A stretch of 64,000 nt of DNA, from contig JAMWET010004974.1 in the NCBI GenBank assembly GCA_024036415.1, forward strand, positions 982,501-1,046,500. The letters are read 5' to 3'. Positions 1 through 13,453 of the stretch are shown in pieces. Numbering within the stretch: the stretch's first letter is position 1; every line of letters starts with the position of its first letter. Source of the stretch: Prochilodus magdalenae. Taxonomy: Eukaryota; Chordata; Actinopteri; Characiformes; Prochilodontidae. The notes beneath the pieces were generated by a model. That model was not told the DNA's origin and searched no databases. It was given only the letters and a program-made list of their open reading frames with translations. Both the position numbers and the translations under genes were made by a program.

Positions 1-1870
1 GTGACTTGTGCGACATGTGTTGCTTACTTATAGCACCCTCTGCTGAAAAAACCTTCTGACTACTAGACAAGAGTTCAAAAGCCACGGCCACGTGCCTTAC
101 ATATATTCTCATAAAATCAAGTTGTTTTCCATGTGTATACTGAAGCCCTTAGATTTACCTGTAGATGTCTTTGGACAACTGTGAAGTATCACATGTGCAT
201 AATTTCACAGTTTTTAACATCAGAAGTTTTTAATATAATTTCCCAAAGTGATGATTATTACCTTAGATGCATTGTCAGCTTTAGTGTGGCAATTTAAAGA
301 ATAATGCAAAACTAGGAGCTATTTCTTTTATAAATCTTCTTTTTTTCCATGCATCACAAAAATGAGTTTGTACTGAGTTTGCAAATATAGAGTTACTTTT
401 AATGTGAGGTAATATCAAAAACTGGTAACACTGACCCCTCAGATTCCAAGTTGTTCATTTCAAGCACTATGGCTATATACATACAATGTCTCAACAGAGA
501 CTATAGATGGCAAATTGTTTATGACATGAGATAAACAATGCCTGATGGCCCTCACTTTCATTGGGCATGAAAAGAGGAAGACAACAGAGTGATATTCCAG
601 CTAATGCATCGCATGTGTGAGTTTCCCTCTGGTATGAGTCTGATAATTGGAGTGTCATCTCTTCATGCAGAGGAGACGGCTTGTCTCTCACGTTTAGCCA
701 CTTGCCCGGGCTTCGGCAGCCAGCAAGAGGACACAGCAGATCTGATCAAAGATAGAGCCCCTCTTACTGGGGGTCATCCATCTCTGCACGGCCATTTTTT
801 TCCACTCAGTGCTGGCAGTGGTGCAGCAGCTCAAGCTGCAAGAGAGGAGTGCAAACAGCTTCCTTCCTCACGCAAACAAGCCCCAGAGAGCAGCAGAAAG
901 AGCCTCTCTTTTAACTCTGCTTTTCTTTACCCCCCCCCCTTCTTTTTCAAGTCAAATGGCCAAACGTCAAAAAAGCTGTCCTAGGGTTTTAGTTGCTATC
1001 CCTCCGTTTAATTTTGCACTACGCTGCCCCTTGAAGTACCCCACTCATCAGCTCGAGAACTTCTGTTTTGTGTTACGTTGCTGGATACAGTAAGTGTTTA
1101 ACTAAAGGCCTGACCACACTGCCGCTGCTTTATCCTTTTCGAACTATTGGCTACACAGCATTGTTGAGCGTTTAAGCGTGCTTAGACACAAACCATGCAA
1201 TCTGTCAGATGCCCAAATAGCTGATGGAGATCTTTCCACTTAAAGGATTCAGGAAACAAAACTAAAAGCACAAGTCCAAAATCTCTCCCAGAAAAAAAGG
1301 TACCAGACTGACAGTGGGCTGATACCCTTAAGAGCAGGTCTTTAATACCTTTAGCTGGGGAATATAATTATATAATATTCTTTTTCATGTCAAATAATTT
1401 TAGGCAAAAACTACTTGAAACCTGGCAATATACTGTACACAGTTTAAAACTGTGTCGTTTTAGGACATTAGGTTTTCTAAAGGTACAAATGCTCTATATA
1501 TCTTTCCCCTGGAATCTTATGCAAGTTGCTCAGTTGGACCTGCTTTACCTTTAAGGGGACAGTTAACAATGTTTATGCCTTGAAAGATACATAAATGAGC
1601 AAGTTTGCTTTAATAGTGTACACTCTCACAAAAAAGGCACTTTCAGGGCATAAATGCTGTACCCACTCAGACCCTAACTAACATACTTCAATCCAAAACC
1701 TAATCCTCATTTTAACCTTAAGAATTGGAATTGTTCTAAGTTCAGAATTGTCAGATTTTTGCTCATAACGCAAAGCTGACCATTTACACTGACAGTAAAC
1801 TGATAATGACGTGGCTTGAGAAAGTGAGATGTTATCTTGTGAGTGAGGTTTAGTACTGGCCTGCACGCTC
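1..1870. other. Non-coding stretch, no gene recognised
   Basis: I see no exon with convincing splice borders and no recognised protein domain. The longest open frames are about 130 codons or less, have no family features and are compatible with chance. A run of C residues near 931-940 is the only low-complexity feature noted. Confidence 0.5.
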
Positions 1871-1879
1871 ATGGCGAGG

Positions 1880-2560
1880 CGAGATGAGTTTGAACAGGGC
1901 AACATGCAATGTCTAGATTAAGCTCTTGTTGGTCACCATTTGTTGAAACTTTCCAGAATGGTCCTCAAAGCAATTTTGGACAACTTGAGCCTGATGGCAA
2001 GGTGCATTTACCAGGCAGGTACCAGGCAATGGCGAGTTTAGATGGACCAGTAGAGCCAACCAATGCCATGCTAACGCACCCCACAGCAGAACCACCACCA
2101 ATCTGCAGAGTGCCTTGTCGACAACTGGGGTCTATGGCTTCAGGGGGAATGCACCACACATGAACCCCACGATCAGTCTGAAACTGGCACCTTGACTCAT
2201 TAAAGCACACCCCATTCCACATACCAGTCCTCTAGGGTCCAGTTAGCAACCTCACAAGCCCAGGTGAGGCGTTGTGCCCAGTGTTGCGGTGTTAACAGAG
2301 ACACTCTGGTAGGTCTTATGCTCCCATATGCAATGGAAGCTTAAGAACACTGCACGGACCTGTGGGATACACATGTGGGGCTGTCTGTATTAATGTGATT
2401 TCTGGCTGCTCACACAGATAATTCTATTCACGTTCACAATGATTGAGCATGCATGGACGGCCACTGCTCTGTCCTCCGTGGGTGGCAATGCTTTCCACAG
2501 TCTATTCCTGGTACACACTTGACACTGTGGATCAAGGAATATTAATGACTGCACAACTCG
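1880..2560 (-). mobile_element. Decayed Tc1/mariner-like transposase remnant
   Basis: Read on the minus strand, 2222 down to about 1965 gives a Tc1-type catalytic-core segment. It has a W-x2-V-C-F-N-E-S-R block (the usual form is V-x-F-x-D-E-S-R, whose D is the second catalytic acid, here N), then a V-H-V-W block and a G-G-G-S block. These are the landmarks of the DD34E transposase of Tc1 elements. The match shifts to another frame after the GGGS block, where the neighbouring frame continues with W-G-A-L-type residues, so at least one frameshift is present. The catalytic D is replaced and the reading is broken, so it cannot be active. The outer boundaries and terminal repeats were not found; the limits given are approximate. 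Confidence 0.7.
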
Positions 2561-5500
2561 GAAATGGAACGTCCCTAAGATGTAATTTTCAAGTTTAGTT
2601 CTTCATACCGCCTTGCTATGAGCAGGCTTACTATGTTCAGCATCTTTCACAAGATAACGCCTCACTACTTGTACAGGTGTGGATGTCATCAAGCCTTCCC
2701 CAGAGGTATCCCATGACCTTTGGTATGTCAGTATATTTATAGTGTTGAATTTTTAGGATGTTAATAACATGAGGCAGGTGCACTCACATTGCATGTGTAT
2801 GCTGCTGTAATTATGCTTAGCTAAATAGCTAGTTGCCCTTTGCAGTCAAAGCAGAATTCATTTTATTTAAACAGGAATCTGATTTAAAACTGAAGAAATT
2901 AAATGCCAGTTTGGCCCATTTAGCATCAAATGATGTTGCTTCGATAGCACATTTGGCTAGTAGAAATAACTGGAAAAGTAAACTTCAAAAAACCATAAAA
3001 AAAATTCATCTGCCAGTCTGTGTGTATCTGAATAATCTGAGTCAGTCTTAAAAATGCATGATTGGTGTATCGCTACTTAGCCTAAAGCCTCTAAATTTTA
3101 CAAGGGGGATTGTTTACACATTTCCTCCTTCTTTGTGCTTCACCTTCATTCGTGTTGTTATTATTGTATGTATTTCCTGTATATGTGTAGGCTTTACATT
3201 GAATAATAAAATAACCAACAAATAAAATGCCATCAGTTTTTAAAAGTGTGTTTGATTACCATATTTCCTGTATAGAATGGTAATCATAAGGTCATAGTGT
3301 TGGTTAAAAACTCTATTGCAGACAGTGTATATGTAAGCATTGTTTACTAGGGCACATTTTGTCACACACAATGCTAAACTGGAGGCTTTGAAGTTTCAGA
3401 TCATATTTGTAAAGCTCCAAATTTGGATGTGAACGATCAAAAGATTCTCTACAGGGATGTAAGACATTGCAATGTGCAGTCGTGGTCATTGGTATATACA
3501 GTACCTGTAGAGGATGTTACCTTATATTTAACTAAGCAGATCAGCTAAGCGTGTCATTTGAGCGAGTGTCCAAACTTTTAAATATAACTAAAAATGCCAC
3601 TAATGAAAAAATTTAATTTAGTTAGACCCCTATATGGCCAGAGGCCAATCCTCCTTCACACTCTTCTGTATGTTGAGAGTTACTTGGCTGTTGTAAACTG
3701 CATAGTAATAAGCTTTAAAGTGTAAAAGGGCTGTGCATTTTAAATGGTGAAGTAAAGTTTACAGCCCTCTTACTGACAGCACTGCTTACCAGCAAAGCCA
3801 TTTCAAATCAAAACTTTCAGAAGTTAACAGTGTGCAGTAACATGACGTCCACTAGAGACTGAATGTCTGTGGTGGTGATGGTCTCAACAGCACTTTCAGA
3901 ACACTACTATGCGTCATTTGGACCTTATGTACATTCTTCCTTTTTAACGTTTTCCACAAAGGCATTAATTCAGAACGTGTAAATGAATTTTAATAAGTCA
4001 GCATGTGAAGATAACCACCAACATGTGGTGGCCATTCTTTGTAGAAGCGGTAAAAGCTTCCTCCAGACCCCCACTGGCCTCATGCATCCACCCGTCCCCA
4101 CGCTGCTGATCTGTACACCCCGGATTTCAGCGGAGCTCGTAATGTATACGGGCAATAAAATCAGCGAGGGTCAGTTACTGAGCTACTGGAATGCGATTTT
4201 ACAGCGTGGCTTCTGTTCACCGCATTGCCTCTTCCTTCTTGTCCTGTCAGCAGGCGGTATTTCATCAGAGAGGCTGCTCTACGGCCGCTATTTTCACGCA
4301 CACGCGGCCTTCCTCTGCCTCTGCTGGGTTGCACATACTCCCGTTTTTTTCACTAGTTTTTCTTGGACCCTGTCAACACAATTTGCCCCGGCATAGCTGC
4401 GGATGGCGGCAGCGGCCTGCCACCCACTGCCAAGGCCAGGGGCGTGTGTGCGTGTGTGGGGTTGGCTGGCCTGAACCTGAGGACCTCCACGGAGTGTTTC
4501 CATAAGGGGGGGAGAGAAGGCCTTACTTAGCACTATTTAACTGCAAAATGGAGATTTATGAATGACCAAGTGGAGGCTTCGCCAAGCAGAGTTTGCGGAG
4601 GGACTTTAAAGTATGAAAGTAGCATTTATCATCCGGCAAGGCCTCAGCCTGAGCGTGTGTGCGACTTTGTTTAGTGTTTGCACCTTTTGATGGTCCCATT
4701 AATGCAACTTGGCGAAAAAGAAATTTGAAAGATAGCTGGGCTGATTTCTCCTTTGCTTTTATTGTGATTGTATTCTGGCCCCTTTTCATCACTTCATATT
4801 TACATTTTGTTCTGTAAATTTGGTTTTGAGCTATGGAAGCATGTTGTTTTAATCTACTCTTTTTGCAGCTCTCAGAGGCCACTTTCAACTATTTATTTTT
4901 TTATGCCAGAGTCAAAGTACATCAAAACCAAAGCAAAGTAACCCAGAGAACTCGGTATTCTGTTCTCCAGCCTATAATATGCTACACCTCATCTTCAGAC
5001 GAAGATTTGTTTGAGTATTTAAGAGTTTTAGCACACTAGTAAGGCAAGAGGCCCTGCCTCTTCTTTTTCTGGGCAGTATAAATAATTAGTTGAGGGAGGA
5101 TAGGGAGAAGGGATGGTGAGAGGAGTTGCATGTGAGACAGTGTGATTTAAAATCTATTCCATACAGGAAGGAACTCTTCCTTGACATATATCTCAATTAC
5201 TTCCCGTTGGATGTCTCCATTATATATATGTCATGGCAAACTTCATGCTTCTTTATTATTCTGGCGGGTAAAAGAATCACTCTCTGTTGGCTTCCAAAGT
5301 GTGCATTGTAATGTAAGAAAATTGTTCCCTTGGAAAAGGCACTAGGTTTGAATAAATGAAAATGAAAAATCTCATATTTACTATTGTGATGCACATAAAC
5401 ACAGAAAGCAGTGATTAGTAAATCTTAGGACTGTTTTTTTTATATATATATTCAGGCATTCAGTCAACCATGCTGCTGTGACAAGCATTTCATGTTGAAA

Positions 5501-6685
5501 TAAAAATGGACGCCCGTGAAGAAGAAGACGTCAGTTTAGAGATGTCTGCAGTGTTTCTGAACATCATTGTCCTATTGGCTTATCTGTGCCTAGTAAAATC
5601 ACAACTAGCATTTTGTGCATCCAGCAATGATCACAAGTTTGACTTTGGTCTGTTAAAGTATTCCTGAGTGAATGAGATGATATCCGTCACAGAAGCATGC
5701 ACGCTTTTTAATGCAGCACCATCTGTGTAATCAGGAATTCAGTTGTGGTTCCAGCCTTGTGCTTTAAGCACAGAACTTTTTATGATATTATGCGTCATAA
5801 AATAAAAAAAATAAATAAAAATGCAGGTCATCCTCAAACTTATTGAGGAGCATTTTTAAACTGTTAGATTATTCACTTATTAGCTTATTAGCAAAGTGAT
5901 GAGCCTCGACCTGTCTTTGGTCCTTGTTTCTAAAGAACTAGGCGTGGTTGTGTTGTTGTTGTTGTTTTTGTTTTTGTTTTTTTATTCCCATCATACATTT
6001 TAGAATTAGGGCATATGTAAAATAAACTGTGAAGCTGATACATTACATATACAGTTTGTTTGGTCTTTTTACTCTACACAGATTGGATTTTGTAATATGT
6101 AGACTCCTTAATGGTCAGCCTCAGAAGAGTATTTTTTTATAGGTGACATCATTACAGATTGACTTAAATCATTATTGTTCCCTTTCAACCTGTTTGTGTT
6201 CTGTAGTAGCCTTGGCATTTACCCGTACCCTGACATGCTGTCTATAGGTATAGTATTTCTTTGTAATTGCTAGGCAGTGTAGAAGACACAGTATATGAAA
6301 TAAACCCTTAAGCAAGTGACAGTTAGTGCTTCATTATTTTAGTTGAGATTTTGAAAAATGCCACCAGTTATTTAGGAAATGAGGCGTCTGCACAAAATCA
6401 TGAATTTTGCAGTCGCCCTGTACAGTCCGGATGTGTAATTGATCCAGGTATGGAGCTGTTCAAATGAAGATTGGCTTCAGACATCAGGCTCAAATGTTCC
6501 TCTGGCCCTGTTTTCCTGATTAGGAATCTGTTATGCAGTGTGCTGATCCTGTAATTTCGCTTAAAGATAATGGCACTGGGAAACAGAAGTCACAAGCAAA
6601 TCAAGAAGCAACTTTAGAGGCCTGAAATACAGCAGCCTGCCGTTTATAAGTTCCAGGTTGGACGTGTCGCGAGAGCTTTCACAAT
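2561..6685. other. Non-coding stretch, no gene recognised
   Basis: Nothing supportable as a gene was seen. A short TTG/TTTTTG-rich tract lies near 5948-5982. A G/C-richer patch at about 4060-4510 has CpGs and overlapping short frames on both strands, but none resembles a known family or has clear splice signals. Confidence 0.45.
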
Positions 6686-6688
6686 TTT

Positions 6689-6740
6689 CTCTTTCTCCCT
6701 CTCTCTCCCTCTCTCTCCCACTCTCTCTGTCTCTGTATTT
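6689..6740 (+). repeat. Interrupted CT-rich microsatellite
   Basis: A pyrimidine tract of CTCTCT blocks separated by CCC interruptions. It gives a purely low-complexity E/R reading on the opposite strand. Confidence 0.8.
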
Positions 6741-9700
6741 AGCTTCCTGTCTTTGCTTTTTCATCCTGCTTTTCCAGTGTACCAGCCAGTTCATGTTTCT
6801 GGGCCTGCATCTTGTTTAAAGCGCCCGGGTCGTCTTGTTTTTCTAAATCAAACTCCTCGCTGCCTGGGACCTGTCTCCATTTTTCTATTTATTCTTAAAA
6901 TGCCAGACAAACTGGGAGAGGACGACCATAAGAGTGGAAAAAAAGCACGCATCAAAAACAAATTGTATTGCATGGAGAACGCCGCCAAAAAGAACACATC
7001 TGGTTTGAGTTCTCAATTTCTTTTATGACAAGGAAATTAAATGACATATATAACAATGTACCACCCCATGAGGGTTTGGGCTTCGATTTTGCAGGCTTTC
7101 ACCTCCTCTTTTCTGCTCATTCATGCGTTAGGAGCCATGCCTGAAAGGCTCGGATGGGTACGGAGGCAGCTCGTTTTTACACGGCGTGCTGCAGTATGGA
7201 ATATTATTTGTAAGAAACGCAGTGGAATTTTTTTTTTCCTCTGTGGCTTAGTACGAATAATTAGTGGTGCGATGGTACGACCACAACAGCCTGTCAAAAG
7301 ACCCTCACACATTGCATCTTCTTGTATTTTTATGTTGCTCATTACAAGTTAGCCGCTTTTCCTTCATCCTAGCCATGGGCATGCGGTGGCCTAACAGTAT
7401 GGTTTTATTCATAAAAGTCTGATTTTCAGTTGTGTGTTTTTTGTGCTGGTACGAGTGAGTGATCCAGAACCTCACCCTTAAGTAAATGTAATTATGTAGT
7501 TGTGACCATGTATTATTACTGGCAAACCAAGTGGTTATGGTGCTCACTGGCTGTGCAGAAAAGGTGTTAACCTCATTTTTTAGCATGCACAGTAAACTCA
7601 AAGTAGCACAGATAAGTATTGGGGTAAGCTACATGCTTTTTTTTCTTTAAATGCCTTTTGAATGTATAAAGAACCTGAACATTATGTGAAGGTTCTTGGA
7701 AGAGAGCTATGGCATAGCACCTTTACAAACTTTGCACAATGCTTGGTGCAGTAAACTGCTCTTATAAACACTACATGAATGAATAGCCAATAAATCTGTA
7801 CAAATAACTAAATAACTAAATATAAATGGAGAAATGTTATCAGCTCCAATGGCACCACAAGTTTTAAGACTTGCTTAGTGTGCAATTTTAATTTCTCCTA
7901 GCTGCTTGTGATTAGTAGGACCTAACAAGTATACAAACTAGACGTTGTTTTTGTGCAGGAAGTTGTTTTAGCAAAAACAATGTCAACGTTTTAAAATGTA
8001 TCATGGTACCGAGTGTGTTAGCAAGGCTGTGTATCTGATTGTGAGGCACAACTATGAAATTTTCAATTTGCTAATTACTTCTTACTGATTCATGGAGGTT
8101 TCAAATATGTTTTAAATAATATATATATATTTTTTTACTTGAGTAATCACATTTACTAGTGACAGCTCTGCTTCTTTGCACCTTACTTTAACTGCACGTG
8201 GATGCTGTGTTGTGCTGCGTGCTACCTCACTGAAATTTGCCGTCTAATTCAACAAAGTCCACAAATTTCTCTAAATAGATTCATAAACCACTTGTTAACC
8301 ACACTCGACCGTGCCTTTTTGTGTCTCCATTTCCAGTAGACTAGAATGGTGTCTTATAACCCACACAACCAGAAATACGTAGATTAAACATAAAAGAAAA
8401 AAGCCTCACATTCCAGCCAGTGTTGTCTACAAAACCGGAAAACAAGGTCCTGCCTCTTGCCTCTGTGGAGCTGGAGTGCTAATTCATAACAGATTCTTCT
8501 CTCTCTCTGCCTCTCTCCTTCTCTACACCCCCCACCCCCCCTTCCTCTGACAGAGTGCCTACCGCAGGAGCGGCATGACTTTCCTGGCTTGCTGAAGAGC
8601 AGAGAGAGGAAGTGATGGAGGGATGCCGTGGAGGAGTGCAGAAAAGGCCGCATGCACGTCTCAGTGCCTCTCTCACCTCATCTGTCCGTCCGCTGCTGGA
8701 GCTGAGTCTGAGAGCAACCCTGCGGCCGCCCTGCTGCTGCCTGCTTCTAAGCCTGTTGACCAGCCCACTGCTCTGTTCGTTTAGTGAGGAAGAGTTGCAG
8801 GCTGTGTAGGCTGGCAGGAATGCCGGCAGCGGGACTTTTTGTTGGCGCCTGTTTACGTCTTGCCACCGTACCACCTTTGAGTGATTCATGTTAGTCAGTC
8901 ATTTAAGTCACACTTTCTTATTTTTGTTCATTTTATTTGTTATGCTTTATTTGTATGCCCTTTGAAAATGCCAACTGTGCTTTACGTTTTCATGTCAGTA
9001 CTTTATAAAGAGCAGGGCAATAGAAATAAGCCAGAATTACTGGGAATAAACTTTGACTTTTTACACTAACTCACATTATAATGCAGAGCGTTATTCCTTA
9101 TACGGTAAGATCTCCATTTGGGAGAATATTTTTTGGAGTTTGGTTTTGTTGTGACATTTAGTGTAATATATGGAGCATTTTTCTTGTAAATGTCAGACAG
9201 GACGGATCATTTCTCTCCAGTGTTCCAGTTATACACTTTTGATGTTTTGTGTTTTATTGACTATTAGTATAACATCACAATGTTCAGCCTTTTTTGAGAA
9301 AATAAACTGCCTGTGTAGCGATTTGACTGTGCATATCGCATTAGCAGAGGCGGGAGCGGGTCCTTGTGTTTATTTGCGGATATCACGCTATAGACATGCG
9401 GAGGGTCTGGCTCCAATAAGGCCTTCATCACCATGTGCGCCTTAATGAAAGCTGCTTTTTCTAGTGATAATGAAGTGACTGAGGTACTTCCATAAGCCTG
9501 TGGTCACCTTAACTTGGCAGCCTCGGAGGCGTTGTCAACACTAGTTGCAGGAGTCAGCACCGTTAACCCTTAAAGTCTGTAATGAAGTGTATTGTGTGTA
9601 GGAAAGCACTTGGATTTCTAGGCCTGTCTCCTGCAATGAGGGGGCACCGCTGAACGTAGGCAGCCCTTTCCAGATAAGGCTGACTTGCGTCCTTCCACTG

Positions 9701-9785
9701 TATAATGAAAACAATACCGCACGAGTAAAGATTCCAGCTCCGTATTCCAAAACCTGCTGAAGAGGAGCACCACCATATTAATAAA
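6741..9785. other. Non-coding stretch, no gene recognised
   Basis: No supported exon. The segment 8500-8880 is unusually GC-rich for this window and opens with a CT/C-rich tract. It has an open frame of 136 codons on the minus strand (8889-8479) that I do not recognise. This could be a conserved regulatory patch or an untranslated exon, but nothing in the sequence decides it. Confidence 0.4.
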
Positions 9786-9789
9786 CCGC

Positions 9790-10735
9790 GTATTTTGTTT
9801 TTTGGTTTGGTTTTTTTTGGGCGGGGGGGCGCTTGTTTTGGTTTTGTTTTTTGTTTGGTTTGGTTTAGTTTTTGTTTGGTTTGGTTTTTGTTTTGGTTTG
9901 TTTTGGTTTGGTTTGGTTTTTGTTTTGATTTGGTTTAGTTTAGTTTAGTTTAGTTTTTGTTTTGTTTTGGTTTAGTGTTTGGTTTGGTTTAGTTTAGTTT
10001 TTGTTTTGTTTTGTTTTTTTTGTTTTTTTTGGTTTAGTGTTTGATTTGGTTTAGTTTTTGTTTTGGTTTTGATTTGATTTTGGTTTGGTTTAGTTTTTGT
10101 TTCGGTTTGGTTTAGTGTTTGGTTTGGTTTTTGTTTTGGTTTGGTTTTTGTTTTGGTTTGGTTTAGTGTTTGGTTTGGTTTTTGTTTTGGTTTGGTTTTT
10201 GTTTTGGTTTTGGTTTGGTTTAGTGTTTGGTTTTTGGTTTGGTTTGGTTTAGTGTTTGGTTAGGTTTTTTTGGTTTGGTTTAGTGTTTGTTTGGTTTTTG
10301 TTTTGGTTTGGTTTAGTGTTTGGTTTGTTTTTTGTTTTGGTTTGGTTTAGTTTTTGTTTTGGTTTGGTTTAGTGTTTGGTTTGGTTTTTGTTTTGGTTTG
10401 TTTTGGTTTGGTTTAGTTTTTGTTTTGGTTTGGTTTGGTTTAGTTTTTGGTTTGGTTTGGTTTGGTTTTTGTTTTGGTTTGGTTTTTGTTTTGGTTTGGT
10501 TTGTTTTGGTTTGGTTTAGTTTTTGTTTTGGTTTGGTTTGGTTTAGTTTTTGGTTTGGTTTGGTTTAGTGTTTGGTTTGTTTTTTGTTCTGGTTTGGTTT
10601 AGTTTTTGTTTTGGTTTTGATTTGATTTTGGTTTGGTTTAGTTTTTGTTTTTGTTTTGGTTTGGTTTGGTTTGTTTTTTGGTTTGTTTTTTGGTTTGTTT
10701 TGGCTTTGTTTGGATAGGGGTTTGTTTGGTTTGGT
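9790..10735 (+). repeat. T/G minisatellite almost free of C on the plus strand
   Basis: About 950 bases are built from GGTTT, GGTTTTT and TAGTTT units in irregular order, with longer recurring blocks (GGTTTGGTTTAGTGTTTGG and GGTTTTTGTTTTGG). Cytosine is nearly absent from the plus strand: a few occur in a GGGCGGGGGGGCGC patch at about 9820-9832 and singly at about 10102 and 10588. The open frames it creates (F/W/G/V-rich on plus, K/N/Q/T-rich on minus) are artefacts of the repeat. Regular GG pairs spaced by T runs could form two-tetrad G-quadruplex structures; that is inference. Confidence 0.95.
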
Positions 10736-10744
10736 TTTATTTTT

Positions 10745-12885
10745 TTCTTCTCCACACATGGCTCTTTTAAGTAAGGCTTGCTGAGGTTTACCAAGCGTAG
10801 GTATCAGCTAAACACCAGCTACATTTTGTTTCTGAAGTAATACAGCTCTTGTTGAGCTCTTCATGTGCCATTGTAATGTCACAGGATGTATTTTACAGTA
10901 CTGGTTATGTATCTGTTGCATTTTGATTGTCTTTATTTCAGTGTCACTGCAGCGGCTGTCAGGTCGATGTGATGTCCAAGGTTGCAGATAATTTAGGTCC
11001 TGCAGTCAAAAGCTGTAAAATTCACCATTTTCTCCAAGGTGGGTAGGGGGAGGAGAAGAAGGCTTGGCTGGCAGCATGGAAACAAATTCAGATCAAACTG
11101 CCTGGTGTTTCCCTTCGTTCTACTGTTTGATCACAATGCCCTCTGGGGGATTGGAGCTGTCATACTCAGGGTGCCACTAATCTCTGAGCGATACTCTAAC
11201 CATCACAGCAGTGGTGGAGCGGCGTGTACACCTCAGTATCGTCTGCTTCTCTTAAAGCTGACGTGTCCTGCCACAACTCTCAGACGTGAGCTGTCCTGCA
11301 ACATGCGCCTTCAGTTTATTGAAAGGCGAACTACCCAGAGGAAAATCACTAGTGACAGGATCTGGTTTGCTTGCCCCCGTCACTCTCCTCGTATTGCTTG
11401 TGCTTGCTCTTGCTCTGCTTCATTACCCTCAGACAGACCTGTTGATTATGAACCTAGGCCACTAGATCTTCATCCTTAATGCCTTTAATGGGCACATATC
11501 TTTCTATCACCACCCTATAAACGTCTGTGTGCAATATCCTCTATGATATTTCAAGGTGTTATCTGTTTGTGCAGTAAGCTCAGGACATCACTGTGTGTAT
11601 CCTCGTAAATTACTGAGAGGAATCCTGCCTTTCTCTCAGAGGAGCCCGAGCGAGATTTACAGGCGCTGAAGTGATCTGACAGCTTGCCTTTTATTTCCTT
11701 TTATTACGCTCTCACTCTCTCCACTCCTACGTCTGCTTACTCAGTTAACGTTTCTCAACCCCAGCATAGGCCTGTGGGGAGGAGGAGAGCGTCCCAGCTT
11801 TCTACATACAGTGGACCTTTTTGGTTAACTTTTAAATGATGATTTTTATATTTAAGTAAATAGTTTGGCGAAAAAGAAGCAAAGCAAATCTGCACAATTC
11901 CCCTCTTTGCCTCAATGCGGTCAGTCAGCCAGGAAAGACATGTTTAGTTTGCTTTTTTATTTTTGAACCGGAGCTACACTGCTAATGGTGCTGACAAGTA
12001 ATGGAAGCGTATGACCATTTGCGTTTGTGCAAACTAAATGCTGAATTCATCACACTTTTACTTTCTCAAACAGACGCATTTAATCTCAGATAGACTTATG
12101 TGCTTTTCTGACACTGGGGTACATTATCTATGAAAATGAACTACTGTACATTATATAGCTAAGAACTATAGGAGTTTGCTTCCCTAGTTGGGGTGCGTGT
12201 GTATGTTCTCAGTGTCCCTTATTGTCTTCTTTATACGCTATACCATAGCTTAGTTTAAAACATTAATGAAAAACATGGAAGGGTTCTTAGGTTAATGGTT
12301 GGGATCCTGGGGTCACCAAAGGTCAATTAATAATCATAATAGTCATAAGTAATCATATTTGAGCTTTGCAATGAATAGCTGTGTCTGGTTTAGGCGTTGA
12401 CCATTGCCCTGCTTCATGTTGTTGTTAGCCATTGGCTTGCTAACGAGCAGGGTAGCAGAATTGCATCATGTGTAACAGATACAAGAGTTTACTACATAAA
12501 GCCCAGCTTCAACATAGCAAATCAGTAGTCACTGTATCACATTTTTCAGTGATGGATTAAAGGGATCTTGCATCACATAGCGATAATTTGTGGGAAAGTT
12601 CGCTGCTAAAGTCTGTATTTATGTTGACTCGATCCCTCACCGCTCCGAAGATTCTCTCAAGCAAATCCTGTAGTGGAACATGCTCAAGGATTTCCCCCCG
12701 TAGGAATGGTTAGAACCATTGATGAGGGTGTGTTAAACAGTATTGCAATTGAGTGTTGACGTGACCGAGGATATACTTAAAGACTCCACTGTTAGAACTT
12801 TGTTTATCTTTTGCGTTGTGGTTATTATTATGAGTTTTTATGATGTCACTAATAAAAACTACTCACTGATTTGGGCATTGGAGAT
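10745..12885. other. Non-coding stretch, no gene recognised
   Basis: The longest frame (11039-11479, 146 codons, plus strand) has no recognisable domain and an ordinary composition. I see no splice or conservation evidence for it. Confidence 0.45.
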
Positions 12886-12889
12886 GTAG

Positions 12890-13260
12890 CAATCTCCTTT
12901 AAAATTGAAGAGGACTTAAAGGGGACACAAATAAAATAAAGATTTTATAAAATAAATCTCCTAGCATAGATTTACATGCATCAGTATTCCAAAAACACAA
13001 TTTTGTTTTCATACCCTACGTCTATTTTCTCCCTCTGTCTGAAGTGTTCTGTTGGGGCTAGTATTTCTTAAAGTCCCGCCTCCTCTAAAGACGACCAAGC
13101 CGAAATGTGTTACAAGATGATGTCACGTTGTAACAAAGATGAGGACTGGAATTCAACTGAAGCATTTCAGGTGGTAAGAGTTTCACCTATCGGCATGTAT
13201 TTTGGGGATTTAGAACTTTTCAGACTGTTTACAATATATACATACACAGTATATACATAT
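12890..13260 (+). mobile_element. Dispersed repeat family with CTGTCTGAA core, copy 1
   Basis: Two blocks recur elsewhere in the window. The first is CTCTGTCTGAA-x-GTTCTGTT near 13034, followed by a TCTTAAAGTCCCGCCTC-like segment. The second is GATGATGTCAC followed by TTGTAACAA, then CTGGAATTCAACTGAAGCAT, near 13115-13165. Both occur in the same order at about 24710-25070, and the first occurs at about 50285. A non-autonomous DNA element is likely, but ends and target duplications were not identified. Confidence 0.65.
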
Positions 13261-13453
13261 ACAGCTTATATACAGTAATTAGCATTATCTGGGTTTTTTT
13301 TACACCTGTTGTCTGTAACATTGAACAAGAATGATAAGGTCAGTTTTAAGGGTAGCTACTGTTTTTGTTAAACTGATTTTGTCCATTTATAAAGATAACA
13401 AGGTGTCAGTGTGATGATTTAGGTTAGCACAGGTGCTATTTGCCAAACTATAC

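Noticed and set aside
8479..8889. 136-codon minus-strand open frame as a gene
   Set aside because: The frame runs through a CT/C-rich low-complexity tract and has no recognised motif; kept only as a GC-rich patch of interest.
10320..10568. F/W/G/V-rich frame as a repetitive membrane protein
   Set aside because: It is a direct product of the GGTTT minisatellite, and the opposite strand gives equally repetitive K/N/Q/T frames.
11039..11479. 146-codon plus-strand open frame as a gene
   Set aside because: No recognisable domain or signal; isolated and without supporting structure.
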